Positions 7,351-16,662 of a DNA stretch of 37,725 nt are shown here, piece by piece. Each line of letters opens with the position of its first letter. The first letter of the stretch is position 1. The translations under genes and the position numbers were made by a program. The stretch comes from Halobacteriales archaeon QS_6_71_20 (GTDB taxonomy: Archaea > Halobacteriota > Halobacteria > Halobacteriales > Haloferacaceae), in assembly GCA_003020945.1 (NCBI GenBank), contig PXRU01000016.1, forward strand, positions 102,561-140,285, written 5' to 3'. A model generated the notes under the pieces. That model did not search any database, had not been told where the DNA came from, and saw only the letters and a list, made by a program, of their open reading frames with translations.

Positions 7351-8319
7351 GTCGGCCGCGTCGCCGGCGGCAGTTCCTCCGTCGTCGGAGCCCCCGTCGA
7401 CCGCGACCGCCCCCTCCAGTCGCTCCACGCGGTCGAGCGTCTCGCCGTGGAGCGTGACAAGCAGGTCGGACAGCACGCCGAAGATGAGCAGCTGAACCGC
7501 GAGGATGATCCCGACGCCCGCGACGATCGCGAGTACGTTGTGCGGGATCCCGTTGACGAACCAGTCGTACGCGACGTACGCGGCGACGAGCGCTCCCGAG
7601 AGGCCCGCGACCACGCTCGCGCTCCCGAAGTAGAACAGCGGGTTCGACGTCTTCGCCTGTCGGTAGATCGCCATCAGGATGATCCCGCCGTCCTTCACGG
7701 GATGGAGGTTCGTGTTCGAGCCGCTCGGTCGGGGGAGGTAGGTGATCGGCACGACGACGGTGCGGACGCCGTGGCGGGCGCACTCGACGGCCATCTCCGT
7801 CTCGATGCCGAAGCCGTCGGCGGCGAGGCGGAGCCGGCGGAACGACTCGACGGTGAACGCGCGGTACCCCGAGAGGATGTCGCCGTACTCGGCGCGGTGG
7901 ATGAGCGAGAACAGTCCGTTGAAGATCCCGTTGCCGGCGCGGTTCAGCCCCGTCATCGCGTCCTCGTGCATGTCGGCGAAGCGGTCGCCGATGACGTGTT
8001 CGGCGGTGCCGTCCCTGAGGGGTTCGACCATCGCGTCGGCGTCTTCGGCGCGGTAGGTGCCGTCCGCGTCGGCCATCAGGACGTACTCGGCGTCGACGTG
8101 GTCGCGAACTGCCTCACGGACCGCCTGGCCCTTTCCGGAGCCGGACTGGATCACCACGCGTGCGCCCGCCTCGCGTGCGAGGTCGCGTGTGTCGTCCGTG
8201 GAGCCGCCGTCGATCACGAGGACGTCGATGAAGCCGTGGTCTCGGAAGTCGGTGACGACGTCCGCGACGGTGGCGGCCTCGTTGAACGTGGGGAGGAGCA
8301 CGCAGACGTCGTCGGTCAC
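7312..8319 (-). CDS. aglJ: Dolichol-phosphate glycosyltransferase, AglJ-like (GT2)
   Basis: AglJ transfers the first hexose from a nucleotide sugar to dolichol phosphate in haloarchaeal N-glycosylation. The 335-residue protein has the GT2/DPMS motifs VLLPTFNEA (about 8-15), VIDGGSTDDT (35-44) and DADGTY (84-89). The long conserved stretch EYGDILSGYRAF follows, and two transmembrane segments lie near the C-terminus (about 220-245 and 250-275). A charged, low-complexity tail ends the protein. The start is GTG 8319: a CTAATACT box lies about 28 bases upstream and similarity starts there, while an ATG at 8544 would add 75 unrelated residues. It stands alone on the minus strand, facing away from the main glycosylation cluster. 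Confidence 0.88.
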   Translation of the reverse strand: MTDDVCVLLPTFNEAATVADVVTDFRDHGFIDVLVIDGGSTDDTRDLAREAGARVVIQSGSGKGQAVREAVRDHVDAEYVLMADADGTYRAEDADAMVEPLRDGTAEHVIGDRFADMHEDAMTGLNRAGNGIFNGLFSLIHRAEYGDILSGYRAFTVESFRRLRLAADGFGIETEMAVECARHGVRTVVVPITYLPRPSGSNTNLHPVKDGGIILMAIYRQAKTSNPLFYFGSASVVAGLSGALVAAYVAYDWFVNGIPHNVLAIVAGVGIILAVQLLIFGVLSDLLVTLHGETLDRVERLEGAVAVDGGSDDGGTAAGDAADSEGKERADPPEQ

Positions 8320-9068
8320 ACTTGCACCTGTTGCAGGGGCAGTATTAGTGGCTTCGGGAACGGCTCGGGGTGAGAAACGTATATCGGCCCGAAGATCCGG
8401 TGTCTGACCTTTGTGGTGGGAGATAGCCTGTTCGGACGGTCGAGCCACATCGATCGGAGAGTCGTCCGGCTCACGGTCGCGTAGAACGCGGTTTTCAGGG
8501 CAGCATACGCCGGAATCACTGAGAAGGCTGAACGGCCGAATCACTCGATATGCTCGATTTCGAGCGTATACGCAGGGCCATGGTACTGATCCCGTCTCAC
8601 GGTACCGGGTCCTCGATTCGAGAAGCCGGCCATAGATTCGATCGATGTCACCGAGTTAGCCGCCAAAGCGACCAAAAGAAGCGTTTCGGTGGAAGTTACG
8701 GCCAGCAAAGCAGACGTTTGCGTATTACCCGTATTCCGAGTTTAGAGGTGCTCTCGCGGGGTGATAAGAGCTGAACGTCGACGACTGCCGTAGGCCGAAG
8801 AGATCCGTCAGGAGTAGATCCGACCACTGCGTGATGCTTTCGGTGGGATTCGGCGTCTTCACGTATCCACATCGAGTCCCACAATACTGGCGGCAGGCCC
8901 TCGCCCGCGGATACCACTATCTGAGATCCCATTCTCCAATTCTGGTCCCTACAAGCGGATATTTCGGGCGATGTACACCGCTATAAGTAGTAGTCCGTCC
9001 GGAGGAACCGATACATATCACGGGGTAGTGAGGCTAGAAAGGGGGTATAGGATTTCACCAATATGACC
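8320..9068. other. Gene-free, apparently decayed stretch
   Basis: Apart from the aglJ promoter at its left end I find no convincing gene here. GC is lower than in the flanking core genes, and short open frames on both strands (for example 8831-8986 plus and 8696-8932 minus) have no recognisable motif. It continues into two gene relics, so it is best read as degraded DNA at the edge of the glycosylation locus. Confidence 0.5.
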
Positions 9069-9347
9069 GATGGCGACTAAGTCGCTGACGAAGCTCTTCG
9101 AGAGGCCGTCGCGAGCCTCGCGGACCCCGTGGTCGAGGCAGTGACGGGGCGAGACGCCGAGATGCTCGGTGGGAGCGAGGTGGAGCGCGGCTACCGCGAC
9201 GTACAGGCGCGGGTTCAGACTCTGGGGTCGCGCTTCGATTCGACGTTCATCTCTCGCGGGCCGTTCTCAGCGTTCGAGCGCGAGTCGATCGTCGCGTTCG
9301 ATGAGGACTCTCACGGGCGTTGTCGAACCGACAATCTGAGTGGGTAA
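9069..9347 (+). pseudogene. Relic of a membrane GT2 paralogous to the gene at 11245
   Basis: Translation from 9081 gives VADEALREAVASLADP, then EAVTGRDAEMLGGSEVERGY and GPFSAFERESIVAFDEDS. This matches about 80 internal residues (roughly 140-220) of the intact glycosyltransferase at 11245-12396. A TAA stands at 9078 where the intact gene continues DCDSK, the aligned nucleotide-sugar motif is lost, and similarity stops at about 9311. Neither the N-terminal nor the C-terminal third is present. It is a fragment left by duplication or recombination and should not be functional. Confidence 0.85.
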
Positions 9348-9407
9348 GAACGGGGTATTGTTTATAATCATCCCAGGAACAACCGACACGAAGGCGCCGC
9401 AATCCCG

Positions 9408-9661
9408 CTAGCTCTCCTTCTCGATCTCCTCTCGAAAATACTCGATCGATAGCTCCAAGCCGTCCCGTAGCCCACGGTCGGCTTCCATTCGACCTCCGAC
9501 CGCGCCTTCGAAATATCCGGCCAACGCACCTCAGTATCCTGTGGAGGCACCTCCTCATGAGCTACCCCACTCGAAGAGCTAGTCAGTTCGATGATCGCCT
9601 CCGCGAGTTCGTTGATCGTCCGCTCATTTGGATTCCGAGCCGGGCCTCCGTCACCGGGAGG
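9408..9661 (-). pseudogene. C-terminal relic of an NAD-dependent sugar epimerase/dehydratase
   Basis: The minus strand encodes NPNERTINELAEAIIELT, then PQDTEVRWPDISKAR, EVEWKPTVG and, one frame over, GLELSIEYFREEIEKES with a stop at 9408-9410. This is the C-terminal end of extended SDR enzymes such as UDP-glucuronate decarboxylase or nucleoside-diphosphate-sugar epimerases. One missing base near 9470 separates the two frames (VGLRDGLE expected). The Rossmann part with GxxGxxG and YxxxK is absent upstream. It marks a lost sugar-nucleotide gene of this locus. Confidence 0.8.
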
Positions 9662-9813
9662 ATCGAGTTTCGAACCCGGCTACCGGGATCGTTGCTTTAG
9701 AGACATCCGTGGACCGAAGGTCGTGATCGGATCCTGCTGATACCCTCCCACTCGAACCGTAAATCTCCTCAGAAAGACGATCCTTCTTGTACTCCGGGAC
9801 GGCGATCCGTCGT

Positions 9814-11118
9814 ATGGATATCTCCGTTATCGGAAGCGGCTATGTCGGAACGACTATGGCCGCGTGTTTCGCGGACCTCGGGCACGAGGTCGTCAACATC
9901 GACGTCGACGAGGAGGTCGTCGAATCGATCAACGAGAGCGCCGTGCCGATTCACGAGGACGGACTTCCCGACCTCATCGAGCGTCACGCAGGCTCCGACG
10001 GGACCGGCCGCCTGCATGCGACGACCGAATACGAGGCGGTTCTGGACACTGACGTCACGTTCCTCTGTCTCCCGACGCCGCAGCGGGAGGACGGCAGTAT
10101 CGACCTGTCGATCATGGAGACGGGTGCACGGCAACTCGGCGAGGCGCTCGCTTCCAAAGACGACCGACACACGGTCGTCGTCAAGAGCACGGTCGTTCCC
10201 GGGTCGACGGCCGACGTCATCGGTCCCGCCATCGCGGACGCCAGCGGAAGGGCGGTCGGAGACGGGCTCAGCATCGGGATGAATCCGGAGTTCCTGCGAG
10301 AGGGGACCGCCGTCGACGATTTCCTCAGTCCCGACAAGGTCGTGCTCGGTGCGGACGACGACCGAGCGCTCGCCGACATGCACGATGTCTTCGATCCGCT
10401 CGTCGACCGGGCGGACGCGCCGGTCGTCGAGACGGACACACGGACGGCCGAGATGATCAAGTACGCGAACAACGGATTCCTCGCGGCGAAGATCTCGCTC
10501 GTCAACGACATCGGGAACATCTGCAAGCAGTTCGGCATCGACGCCTACGAGGTGGCCGACGCGATGGGGCTGGACGACCGGATCGGCGCGGAGTTCCTCC
10601 GGAGCGGGCTAGGTTGGGGCGGGAGCTGCTTCCCGAAGGACACGAACGCGATCGTCAACGCCGCTCAGGAAACCGGCTACGATCCGGCGATGCTCGAAGC
10701 GGCGGTGGAGGTGAACGACCTCCAGCCGCGCCGACTCCTCGCGCTCCTGGATAGACATGTCGAGGTAGCTGGAGAGCGAGTCGCCGTGCTCGGCCTGGCG
10801 TTCAAACCCGGGACGGACGACGTTCGCAACTCCCGTGCCATCGATGTCATCGAGGGACTGCACGAACGCGGCGCCGACGTGGTCGCGTACGACCCCGTCG
10901 CGACGGAGAACATGCGCGATCGCTTCCCCGATATCGAGTACGCCTCCTCGGCCGGTGAGGCGCTCGCCGACTCCGTCGGAGCTCTCGTCGCGACCGGCTG
11001 GGACGAGTTTCGGGCGCTGGACGACGAGTTCGACAGCATGGAGCAGAGAGTCGTCGTGGATGGACGGCGAGTCGTCGAGCGTCGGAAGGCTATCACCTAC
11101 GAAGGGCTAACATGGTGA
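9814..11118 (+). CDS. aglM: UDP-glucose 6-dehydrogenase (AglM-type)
   Basis: The enzyme oxidises UDP-glucose to UDP-glucuronate with NAD, supplying hexuronate for the N-glycan. The 434-residue protein begins [12 protein letters not shown], with the NAD-binding GxGYVG at 7-12, followed by [14 protein letters not shown]. The catalytic Cys272 lies in [11 protein letters not shown], and the C-terminal UDP-binding domain contains [17 protein letters not shown]. Length and motifs are complete. Start 9814 is preferred over in-frame 9787, which adds nine residues before the first Rossmann strand. It is upstream of the glycosyltransferase cluster, and GC and codon use match the core genome. Confidence 0.95.
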   Translation: MDISVIGSGYVGTTMAACFADLGHEVVNIDVDEEVVESINESAVPIHEDGLPDLIERHAGSDGTGRLHATTEYEAVLDTDVTFLCLPTPQREDGSIDLSIMETGARQLGEALASKDDRHTVVVKSTVVPGSTADVIGPAIADASGRAVGDGLSIGMNPEFLREGTAVDDFLSPDKVVLGADDDRALADMHDVFDPLVDRADAPVVETDTRTAEMIKYANNGFLAAKISLVNDIGNICKQFGIDAYEVADAMGLDDRIGAEFLRSGLGWGGSCFPKDTNAIVNAAQETGYDPAMLEAAVEVNDLQPRRLLALLDRHVEVAGERVAVLGLAFKPGTDDVRNSRAIDVIEGLHERGADVVAYDPVATENMRDRFPDIEYASSAGEALADSVGALVATGWDEFRALDDEFDSMEQRVVVDGRRVVERRKAITYEGLTW

Positions 11119-11244
11119 TCGGAGTCCTGCTCTCATGAGAGATGGGTCGTGTCGGAGTTGTGCAGGACTACGGGAGCCGAAGCCCGTGGCAGGGGGTTCG
11201 GTATCGCCGTCGTTTTGTAGTGTGTACGTCGACATGGGGTAGCA

Positions 11245-12396
11245 ATGCGTCTCCGCAGGCTCCTCTCCGCCCTGACAGGGCTCGTCGGGCTCACCGGATT
11301 GCCGTACCTTATCTACGCCGCCATGTACGTTCTGAAGTCGCCGAGAGGATCTCCCGCGCAGAAAGACTACGACACGGAACCGACCGTGAGTGTCGTTCTC
11401 CCCACGTACAACGAGGAGCGCATCGTCGAGTCGAAGCTCGCGGGGATCCGCGAGTGGGACTATCCGATGGAGAAGGTGGAAGTCGTCGTCGTCGATTCCA
11501 GCGACGACGCGACGCCCGAGATCGTTCGGGAGTTCTTCGCCGATCGAGAGGCCCCGGAGTTAGTGTTCATCGAGGAGACCGAGCGCCGTGGGCTGGCTGT
11601 CGCGCTCAACGAGGCGTACGCCGCCGCGAGCAACGAGGTAGTTGTGAAGACGGACTGCGACTCGAAGGTCGCCGAAGACGCGCTCAGAGAGGCGGTCGCG
11701 AACCTCGCGGACCCCGAAGTGGAGGCCGTGACGGGGCGAAACGCGGAGGTACTCGGCGGGAGCGAGGTGGAGCGCGGCTATCGCGACGTACAGGCGCGGA
11801 TCCAGACGCTGGAGTCACATCTCGACTCGACGTTCATCTTCCACGGACCCTTTTCGGTCTTCGAGCGGGAGTCGATCGTGGCGATCGACGAGGACTCGAT
11901 CGCCGACGACACCGAGTTGGCACTGAAGATCCGGAAGAACGGGGGGCGTGTGGTGTTCGATCCGGCGATTCGGTACAAGGAGGCAAGCCACTCGGAGTTC
12001 CGGAAGCGACGGACGCAGAAAGACAGGCGGGCAATGGGACTGTTACGGTTGTTGTGGCGTCAGCGCGGTATGTTGGGTGGGTACGGCGCGTACGGGTCCG
12101 TGGTGTTGCCCTTCAATTGGTGGTTCATGGGCGTGTCGCCGACGCTGGTGATGGCTGGTGTGGGATTGGCGGTACTGGGTGCAGTCGTGGTTGCCGGGCC
12201 GGTGGGGCTCGCGGCGCCGCTGGCGCTCGCGGCGTTCGTCGGGTTGGGTGAGCGTGACTCGCTGGGATCGCTCCAGTCGGCGTACGCACTGTTCGACACG
12301 CAGGTGTCGCTGTTCCGTGCGGCGGTGAAGTTACTCCGAGGGGAGGGTGACGGGACGTGGGACGTGGATTCGGAGCTGCGGGAGGCGTTTGACTGA
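11245..12396 (+). CDS. Membrane-anchored family 2 glycosyltransferase
   Basis: 383 residues. An N-terminal hydrophobic segment (about 8-30) is followed by a GT-A domain with VSVVLPTYNEERIVE, VVDSSDD and a DxD-type DCDSK at about 137-141, the acceptor-side IADDTELALKIRK, and a QKDRRAMGLLRLLW stretch in the position of the processive-GT QxxRW motif. Several transmembrane segments follow (about 285-345). It probably adds a sugar to the lipid-linked glycan at the cytoplasmic membrane face; donor and acceptor cannot be read. An internal piece of it is duplicated as a relic at 9069-9347. It is high GC, unlike the next genes. Confidence 0.88.
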   Translation: MRLRRLLSALTGLVGLTGLPYLIYAAMYVLKSPRGSPAQKDYDTEPTVSVVLPTYNEERIVESKLAGIREWDYPMEKVEVVVVDSSDDATPEIVREFFADREAPELVFIEETERRGLAVALNEAYAAASNEVVVKTDCDSKVAEDALREAVANLADPEVEAVTGRNAEVLGGSEVERGYRDVQARIQTLESHLDSTFIFHGPFSVFERESIVAIDEDSIADDTELALKIRKNGGRVVFDPAIRYKEASHSEFRKRRTQKDRRAMGLLRLLWRQRGMLGGYGAYGSVVLPFNWWFMGVSPTLVMAGVGLAVLGAVVVAGPVGLAAPLALAAFVGLGERDSLGSLQSAYALFDTQVSLFRAAVKLLRGEGDGTWDVDSELREAFD

Positions 12397-12420
12397 TTGA
12401 ATATACGTTATATTAGAACG

Positions 12421-13554
12421 ATGATGGACAAAAACAACAATTCTGGCCCGCAAGAGTCCGTAGCGATTCTTCACGACCGATTCCCTGGAATCGGTGGTGG
12501 TGAGAAGTTCGCTATTGAAGCAGCGCGCGTATTAGATGCGCCGATATACACGATGTACGTCCATCCGGGTACGGATATTCCGGAAGATATTGAAGTCATC
12601 CCGATTCGACAGGATAAGTACACAGGTTGGCTCTCCAAACGCGTACTCGGCTGGAAGAACGAGGGGGCAAATCCGCTCGAAACGTTGAGTGTTGCGATGG
12701 ACATGACGGACGCACATCCCGATCTCGTCAATTACGATGTCATCCTCTCCAGTGCACCGCTCAGCAAGAACTATGTTCCGACGACGGACCAGCGCGTAGT
12801 CCACTACCCACATAGTCCGCCGCGTTGGCTGTACGACCTGTTCCGCGACCGGATATCATCGTTCGACTATCCTGGGGTTCGGTTCGCGCTGAAGACGTAC
12901 GCGAAGTGGTGGCGTGCGCTCGACAAGGAGGCAAACGACCACGTGGATACGTTCGTCGCAAACAGTGAACTGATCCGCGATCGAATTCAGCGATACTACG
13001 ACCGAGATGCAGAGGTCGTTTATCCGCCGATTACTGGAAATTGGCAGAACGAGAGTAATGGCGGCTACTTCGTCACGTGGTCGCGGCTCGCCGCCGAGAA
13101 GCGGATTGACCTGATCGTCGAGGCGTTCACAGGCTTGGACGAGCGACTTATTGTCGCGGGCGATGGAGAAGAACGCGAGAAGTTGGAGCGCGTGGCCCAT
13201 AGATGCGATAACATCGAAATTCGAGGGTTCGTAGAGGACATCGAGTCGCTCGTAGCGAACGCCACAGCGGTCATCTACGCGCCCAAGCAGGAGGACTTCG
13301 GAATGGTCGGCGCGGAAGCGATGATGGCCGGGAAGCCGTTACTTGGCGTCGACGAGGGATTCACGCGATATCAGGTCGACACGGGCGTCACAGGCGAACG
13401 GTTCGAACCGACCGTCGAAAGTGTTCAAGAGACGGTCGAGTCGTTCGAGGCCGAGCAGTACGACAGTGATGAGATTCAGCGTCGCGCCGAGCGATACAGC
13501 TACAGCGAGTTCGAATCAGGACTGGTACGAGTCGTCGAGGGGGTGGCCGACTAA
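12421..13554 (+). CDS. Family 4 glycosyltransferase (GT-B fold)
   Basis: 377 residues from ATG 12421 (ATG 12424 or TTG 12397 are alternatives). The N-terminal acceptor domain has AILHDRFPGIGGGEKF. The linker has FVANSELIRDRIQRYY. The donor domain has FVTWSRLAAEKRIDLIVEAF, IRGFVEDIESLVANA and the retaining GT4 E-x7-E motif EDFGMVGAE (Glu291 and Glu299). Soluble or peripheral, with no transmembrane helix. GC drops abruptly from this gene onwards. It overlaps the next start by one base (TAATG), so the genes are translationally coupled. Sugar specificity unknown. Confidence 0.92.
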   Translation: MMDKNNNSGPQESVAILHDRFPGIGGGEKFAIEAARVLDAPIYTMYVHPGTDIPEDIEVIPIRQDKYTGWLSKRVLGWKNEGANPLETLSVAMDMTDAHPDLVNYDVILSSAPLSKNYVPTTDQRVVHYPHSPPRWLYDLFRDRISSFDYPGVRFALKTYAKWWRALDKEANDHVDTFVANSELIRDRIQRYYDRDAEVVYPPITGNWQNESNGGYFVTWSRLAAEKRIDLIVEAFTGLDERLIVAGDGEEREKLERVAHRCDNIEIRGFVEDIESLVANATAVIYAPKQEDFGMVGAEAMMAGKPLLGVDEGFTRYQVDTGVTGERFEPTVESVQETVESFEAEQYDSDEIQRRAERYSYSEFESGLVRVVEGVAD

Positions 13555-14225
13555 TGGGTATTGAGCGACCCATCACTCACGACAACCCGGACGTGTCGGT
13601 CGTAATTCCGACGATTCCTACGAACAGTCACAAACAGATCGTTGACAACTTGCGCGAACAGACGTTCGACACGTTCGAGGTACTCGTAGTAAACGACGGC
13701 ACCCTCGATATCTGCGAAGCGCGAAACGTAGGCATCGAGAAAGCGAATGCGGATATCGTGGCGCTCACTGATGACGACTGTCGGCCACCAAGGAACTGGC
13801 TTGAGCGCATTGTTAAGACGTTCAACCAACGACCAGACCTCGCCTGTCTAGAGGGTGCCATTCACGGTGGACGGAGGTACGACGGCTCTCAGAAGTACGT
13901 CGGCTGTAATTTGGCGTTTGACCGGGAGGCGGCACTTGCGGTTGGTGGATTCGACAGCACGTTTGCTGGCTGGCGAGACGACACCGAGTTCGGCTGGCGG
14001 ATGGAACGTAATGCCAGTGGTAAATGCATATTCCGAGCAGAAGTGGCAATGAATCATCCAGAGAAGCCACGAGCGAGCATTGACGACGCTCAAGAAGCAG
14101 AACTGCGAGATCGCTATCCAGATCGCTATGACGAAATAATTATACCAGATACATACCTCGAAAGAGTCAACGACTGGCTGTGGCGGCGTGGTTTCTGGGA
14201 TGCCGTTGACCAAATCAGAACGTAA
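13554..14225 (+). CDS. Family 2 glycosyltransferase, short form
   Basis: 223 residues. It has the GT-A motifs VSVVIPTIPTN, VLVVNDGT, ARNVGIEKANADIVALTDDDCRPP (Asp-rich metal site near 71-74) and FDSTFAGWRDDTEFGWRM. It is compact and soluble with a C-terminal basic/aromatic end (DWLWRRGFW). The ATG overlaps the TAA of the preceding GT4 gene by one base, and the next gene begins three bases after its stop. It is likely cytoplasmic, extending the lipid-linked glycan. Lower GC than core genes. Confidence 0.88.
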   Translation: MGIERPITHDNPDVSVVIPTIPTNSHKQIVDNLREQTFDTFEVLVVNDGTLDICEARNVGIEKANADIVALTDDDCRPPRNWLERIVKTFNQRPDLACLEGAIHGGRRYDGSQKYVGCNLAFDREAALAVGGFDSTFAGWRDDTEFGWRMERNASGKCIFRAEVAMNHPEKPRASIDDAQEAELRDRYPDRYDEIIIPDTYLERVNDWLWRRGFWDAVDQIRT

Positions 14226-14228
14226 ATT

Positions 14229-15467
14229 ATGACCAACATTGCACTCGTCGTTCTCGACACGCTAAGAAAGGATGCCTTCGACGAACACTTCGATTGGTTA
14301 CCCGGTCAGCGGTTCGAGAACGCGTGGTCAACAAGTCATTGGACTGTTCCCGCTCATGCGTCGCTGTTTACCGGAAAAATTCCTTCGGAAGCAAACGTTC
14401 ATGCGAAGGATTTCTACTATGACGAGAATGTCCCGACACTCCCGGCGAAGCTCGGCGAGAAGTACACTGCTTATGTATACACAGCGAACCCCAATATCTC
14501 GCCCCAATTCGGCGCGACGAAGGACTTCGACGAAGTAGTTGGCGACCTCCGCCTGTCCGCCATGGCTGGCGATGTTCTTAACTGGGATCGGTTCATTCAG
14601 GAGCACCTCAATGACGGTCCGTCTCGGTATCTGAAAGCACTCAGAGAGTGCTTCTTCAGCGACGTTAACACTCTCAAGTCACTGAAATATGGCCTGAATC
14701 TAAAGCTTGATGATATGAATATTGGGGGCACAGGGAATCAGAGTGGTGAGAAATTCCTCAACGACATCCGGGAAACGACGTTCAGTGACAACTCATTTGT
14801 ATTTATGAATCTTATGGAGGCACACGCGCCGTACAACCCGCCAGAAAAGTACGGTGCGCCAGACGTATCGATGGAGGGGCTTAGGTACACCTTCGGGGAA
14901 GGAGGCGACCCGAAAGCTGTCAGAGAAGCGTACGATGCTTCAGTCAGGTACCTCTCGGACCTGTACTCAGAGATATTCAACGAACTCCAGAAGGACTTCG
15001 ACACAATCGTTACCGTCTCAGACCATGGAGAGTTGCTCGGAGAACACGGCGGCTGGGAGCACCTCTACGGTATCTATCCGGAACTGAGCCATATCCCCCT
15101 CGTCGTGAGTGGCGACCCAATTGGACTCGAAGACGGCGTGGTGAACCTACAAGACATCCACGACGCGATAGTGGATGAAGCCGACAGTCGAACGGAGGCT
15201 CCGGTCGAGTACCACGGGCTGAACGAGCGAAACCGTATCGGAGCGGAGAACAAGGGAGTGACCGTCCCTGACTACATGGAGAAGACGTACGTCGGTGTCG
15301 CGACAGCAGATGGATACGCGTACGAATCGTTCGACGACGCTATTGTGTCGGATGGCGTTCCGGATGCCGAAGCTCTCATCGAGAAATATCAGTTCACACT
15401 AACGGAGGGTAATACGAGTGTGTCAAACGAGGTAGAGCAGCATCTCAAAGATCTCGGGTATGCCTGA
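14229..15467 (+). CDS. Alkaline-phosphatase-superfamily (sulfatase-like) enzyme with Thr nucleophile
   Basis: 412 residues. It starts directly with the first strand and metal Asp10 (ALVVLDTLRKDAF). The nucleophile motif TVPAHASLFTG begins at Thr39, where FGly sulfatases have Cys or Ser in C/S-x-P-S-R. Further metal/substrate motifs are EAHAPYN and SDHGELLGEHGG (Asp265, His266). No signal peptide or membrane helix is seen, so the protein is predicted cytoplasmic. With Thr, a phosphatase, phosphodiesterase or phosphotransferase reaction is more likely than sulfate hydrolysis. The C-terminus is QHLKDLGYA, shared with the two later AlkP genes. It overlaps the next gene by eight bases. Low GC, internal to the glycosylation operon. 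Confidence 0.85.
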   Translation: MTNIALVVLDTLRKDAFDEHFDWLPGQRFENAWSTSHWTVPAHASLFTGKIPSEANVHAKDFYYDENVPTLPAKLGEKYTAYVYTANPNISPQFGATKDFDEVVGDLRLSAMAGDVLNWDRFIQEHLNDGPSRYLKALRECFFSDVNTLKSLKYGLNLKLDDMNIGGTGNQSGEKFLNDIRETTFSDNSFVFMNLMEAHAPYNPPEKYGAPDVSMEGLRYTFGEGGDPKAVREAYDASVRYLSDLYSEIFNELQKDFDTIVTVSDHGELLGEHGGWEHLYGIYPELSHIPLVVSGDPIGLEDGVVNLQDIHDAIVDEADSRTEAPVEYHGLNERNRIGAENKGVTVPDYMEKTYVGVATADGYAYESFDDAIVSDGVPDAEALIEKYQFTLTEGNTSVSNEVEQHLKDLGYA

Positions 15468-16371
15468 TTCGCCGCTCGTTAGTGCTGTCGTACCGACACT
15501 TGACCGCCCTCGGCTCGTAGAATGTGCGGTTGAGAGCATCGACGCGCAGGAATATTCGGACATCGAAATAATCGTCGTCGACGACTCCACGTACGACGAA
15601 CAGCGACCGCCGTCATTCGAAGACGTAGACGTAGATCTGAAGTATATTCACAGCCAGAATCCGATGGGCCTCTCTGCCGCACGGAATCGAGGGATTCGCG
15701 AGGCGGCGGGGGAGTTTGTGGCGTTTCTCGACGACGATGACGCCTGGGAACCGGACAAGACCGCAAAGCAAGTCGAGACGTTGCAACGCGAGCGGGCAGG
15801 CCTGTGTACGTCATGGCGGTACATGATAGGACACGACGGGACGATTGAAACCGTCGCTGGAACGGATGTCAAGGGCGACATCGTTCGGAAACTGTTATGT
15901 CGAAACGTCGTCGGTCCACCGTCCGGTGTGCTTGTCTCTCGTCACGTTCTAGCCGATATCGGCGGGTTCGACGAGGATTTCGCCCTTTGGGAAGATCGAG
16001 AGTGGTATCTCCGGGTCGCACAGAAGTACGATATCGTGAGCGTTGAGGAGCCACTCTTGCGGTACGCTACCGACACGCCCAACAAGATGAGCGGCGATCT
16101 GCGGAAGGTCCGAGAGGAGACGTACGATAGGTTCCTCAATAAGTACAGTACGCATATCGAGAAGTACGGCCGTAGTTTCGTCGAGGGATGGCGGTATCGG
16201 AAGTTGGGGAAAATGAACTTCGACGCCGGTTCACGTCATAAGGCGGCATGCTTGGCCGGACGGGCAATTCTTTCATATCCATTTGAGTGGTCCTTTTATA
16301 GATTATTATTACGAGCAGCAGTAGGAGAGCGTATGTATAATTACCTTGACAAAATTAAGTCTTCGATTTAG
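15460..16371 (+). CDS. Family 2 glycosyltransferase
   Basis: 303 residues. Motifs are SAVVPTLDRPRLVECAVES, IIVVDDSTYDE, GLSAARNRGIREAAGEFVAF followed by LDDDDAWEPDK (metal site), and GGFDEDFALWEDREWYLRV. The C-terminal ~80 residues resemble those of EpsH/WcaA-like enzymes, with hydrophobic patches (LSYPFEWSFYRLLLRAA) that may associate with the membrane. It starts inside the 3' end of the AlkP gene (eight-base overlap), ends the first low-GC operon, and is followed by a 290-base gap with a new promoter. Confidence 0.9.
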   Translation: MPDSPLVSAVVPTLDRPRLVECAVESIDAQEYSDIEIIVVDDSTYDEQRPPSFEDVDVDLKYIHSQNPMGLSAARNRGIREAAGEFVAFLDDDDAWEPDKTAKQVETLQRERAGLCTSWRYMIGHDGTIETVAGTDVKGDIVRKLLCRNVVGPPSGVLVSRHVLADIGGFDEDFALWEDREWYLRVAQKYDIVSVEEPLLRYATDTPNKMSGDLRKVREETYDRFLNKYSTHIEKYGRSFVEGWRYRKLGKMNFDAGSRHKAACLAGRAILSYPFEWSFYRLLLRAAVGERMYNYLDKIKSSI

Positions 16372-16378
16372 AACAATA

Positions 16379-16615
16379 TCAGTCGTCGGGAATCGGGAGG
16401 ATAATCCCTGGCATCCTCAGACCACTTGGAACTCCGACCGAGAGATAGTCGAACGGACCGGACACTGAATAATAGCCTACTCCGGGCAGGTTGACGTGCA
16501 CACAGGGGGAACAGCCTGAATCAAACCGTTTCGGTAAGTTGATTGTCGCGTTACACAGTATGAGAAACGCTAAGATACCCAAGGTACATATAATGGGTTT
16601 AAACCAGTAGCAGAG
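16379..16615 (-). pseudogene. Short membrane-like ORF without a good start
   Basis: The minus strand stays open from just inside the TAG at 16616-16618 down to a stop at 16379. It has no ATG or GTG; TTG 16582 would give 67 residues. A hydrophobic segment (IICTLGILAFLIL) is followed by CSPC and PSGLRMPGIILPIPDD. It may be the truncated 3' end of a small membrane gene or a chance frame. It overlaps the promoter of the downstream plus-strand operon. I do not recognise it. Confidence 0.25.
16585..16596 (+). promoter_or_regulatory. TATA-like box of the second glycosylation operon
   Basis: TACATATAATGG, the strongest A/T-rich box in the 16372-16661 gap, is centred 27 bases before ATG 16618. That predicts a transcript starting at a 14-codon ORF which runs into the AlkP gene at 16662. 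Confidence 0.5.
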
Positions 16616-16617
16616 CT

Positions 16618-16662
16618 ATGAAGAGTCAGCTTCAAATTCTCCCGTCTAATGGTCTACGGTAA
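16618..16662 (+). CDS. 14-codon ORF coupled to the second AlkP gene
   Basis: ATG 16618, MKSQLQILPSNGLR, TAA at 16660-16662. The TAA overlaps the ATG of the next gene by one base (TAATG), the same junction used at 13552-13556. It sits exactly at the predicted start of a leaderless transcript, so a ribosome could load here and reinitiate at 16662. It may be a translation-coupling leader or a chance frame. Confidence 0.35.
   Translation: MKSQLQILPSNGLR

Noticed and set aside
8831-8986. Open frame containing YPHRVPQYWRQALARGYHYL.
   Set aside because: Looks protein-like but has no start context or recognisable family, and lies in decayed DNA.
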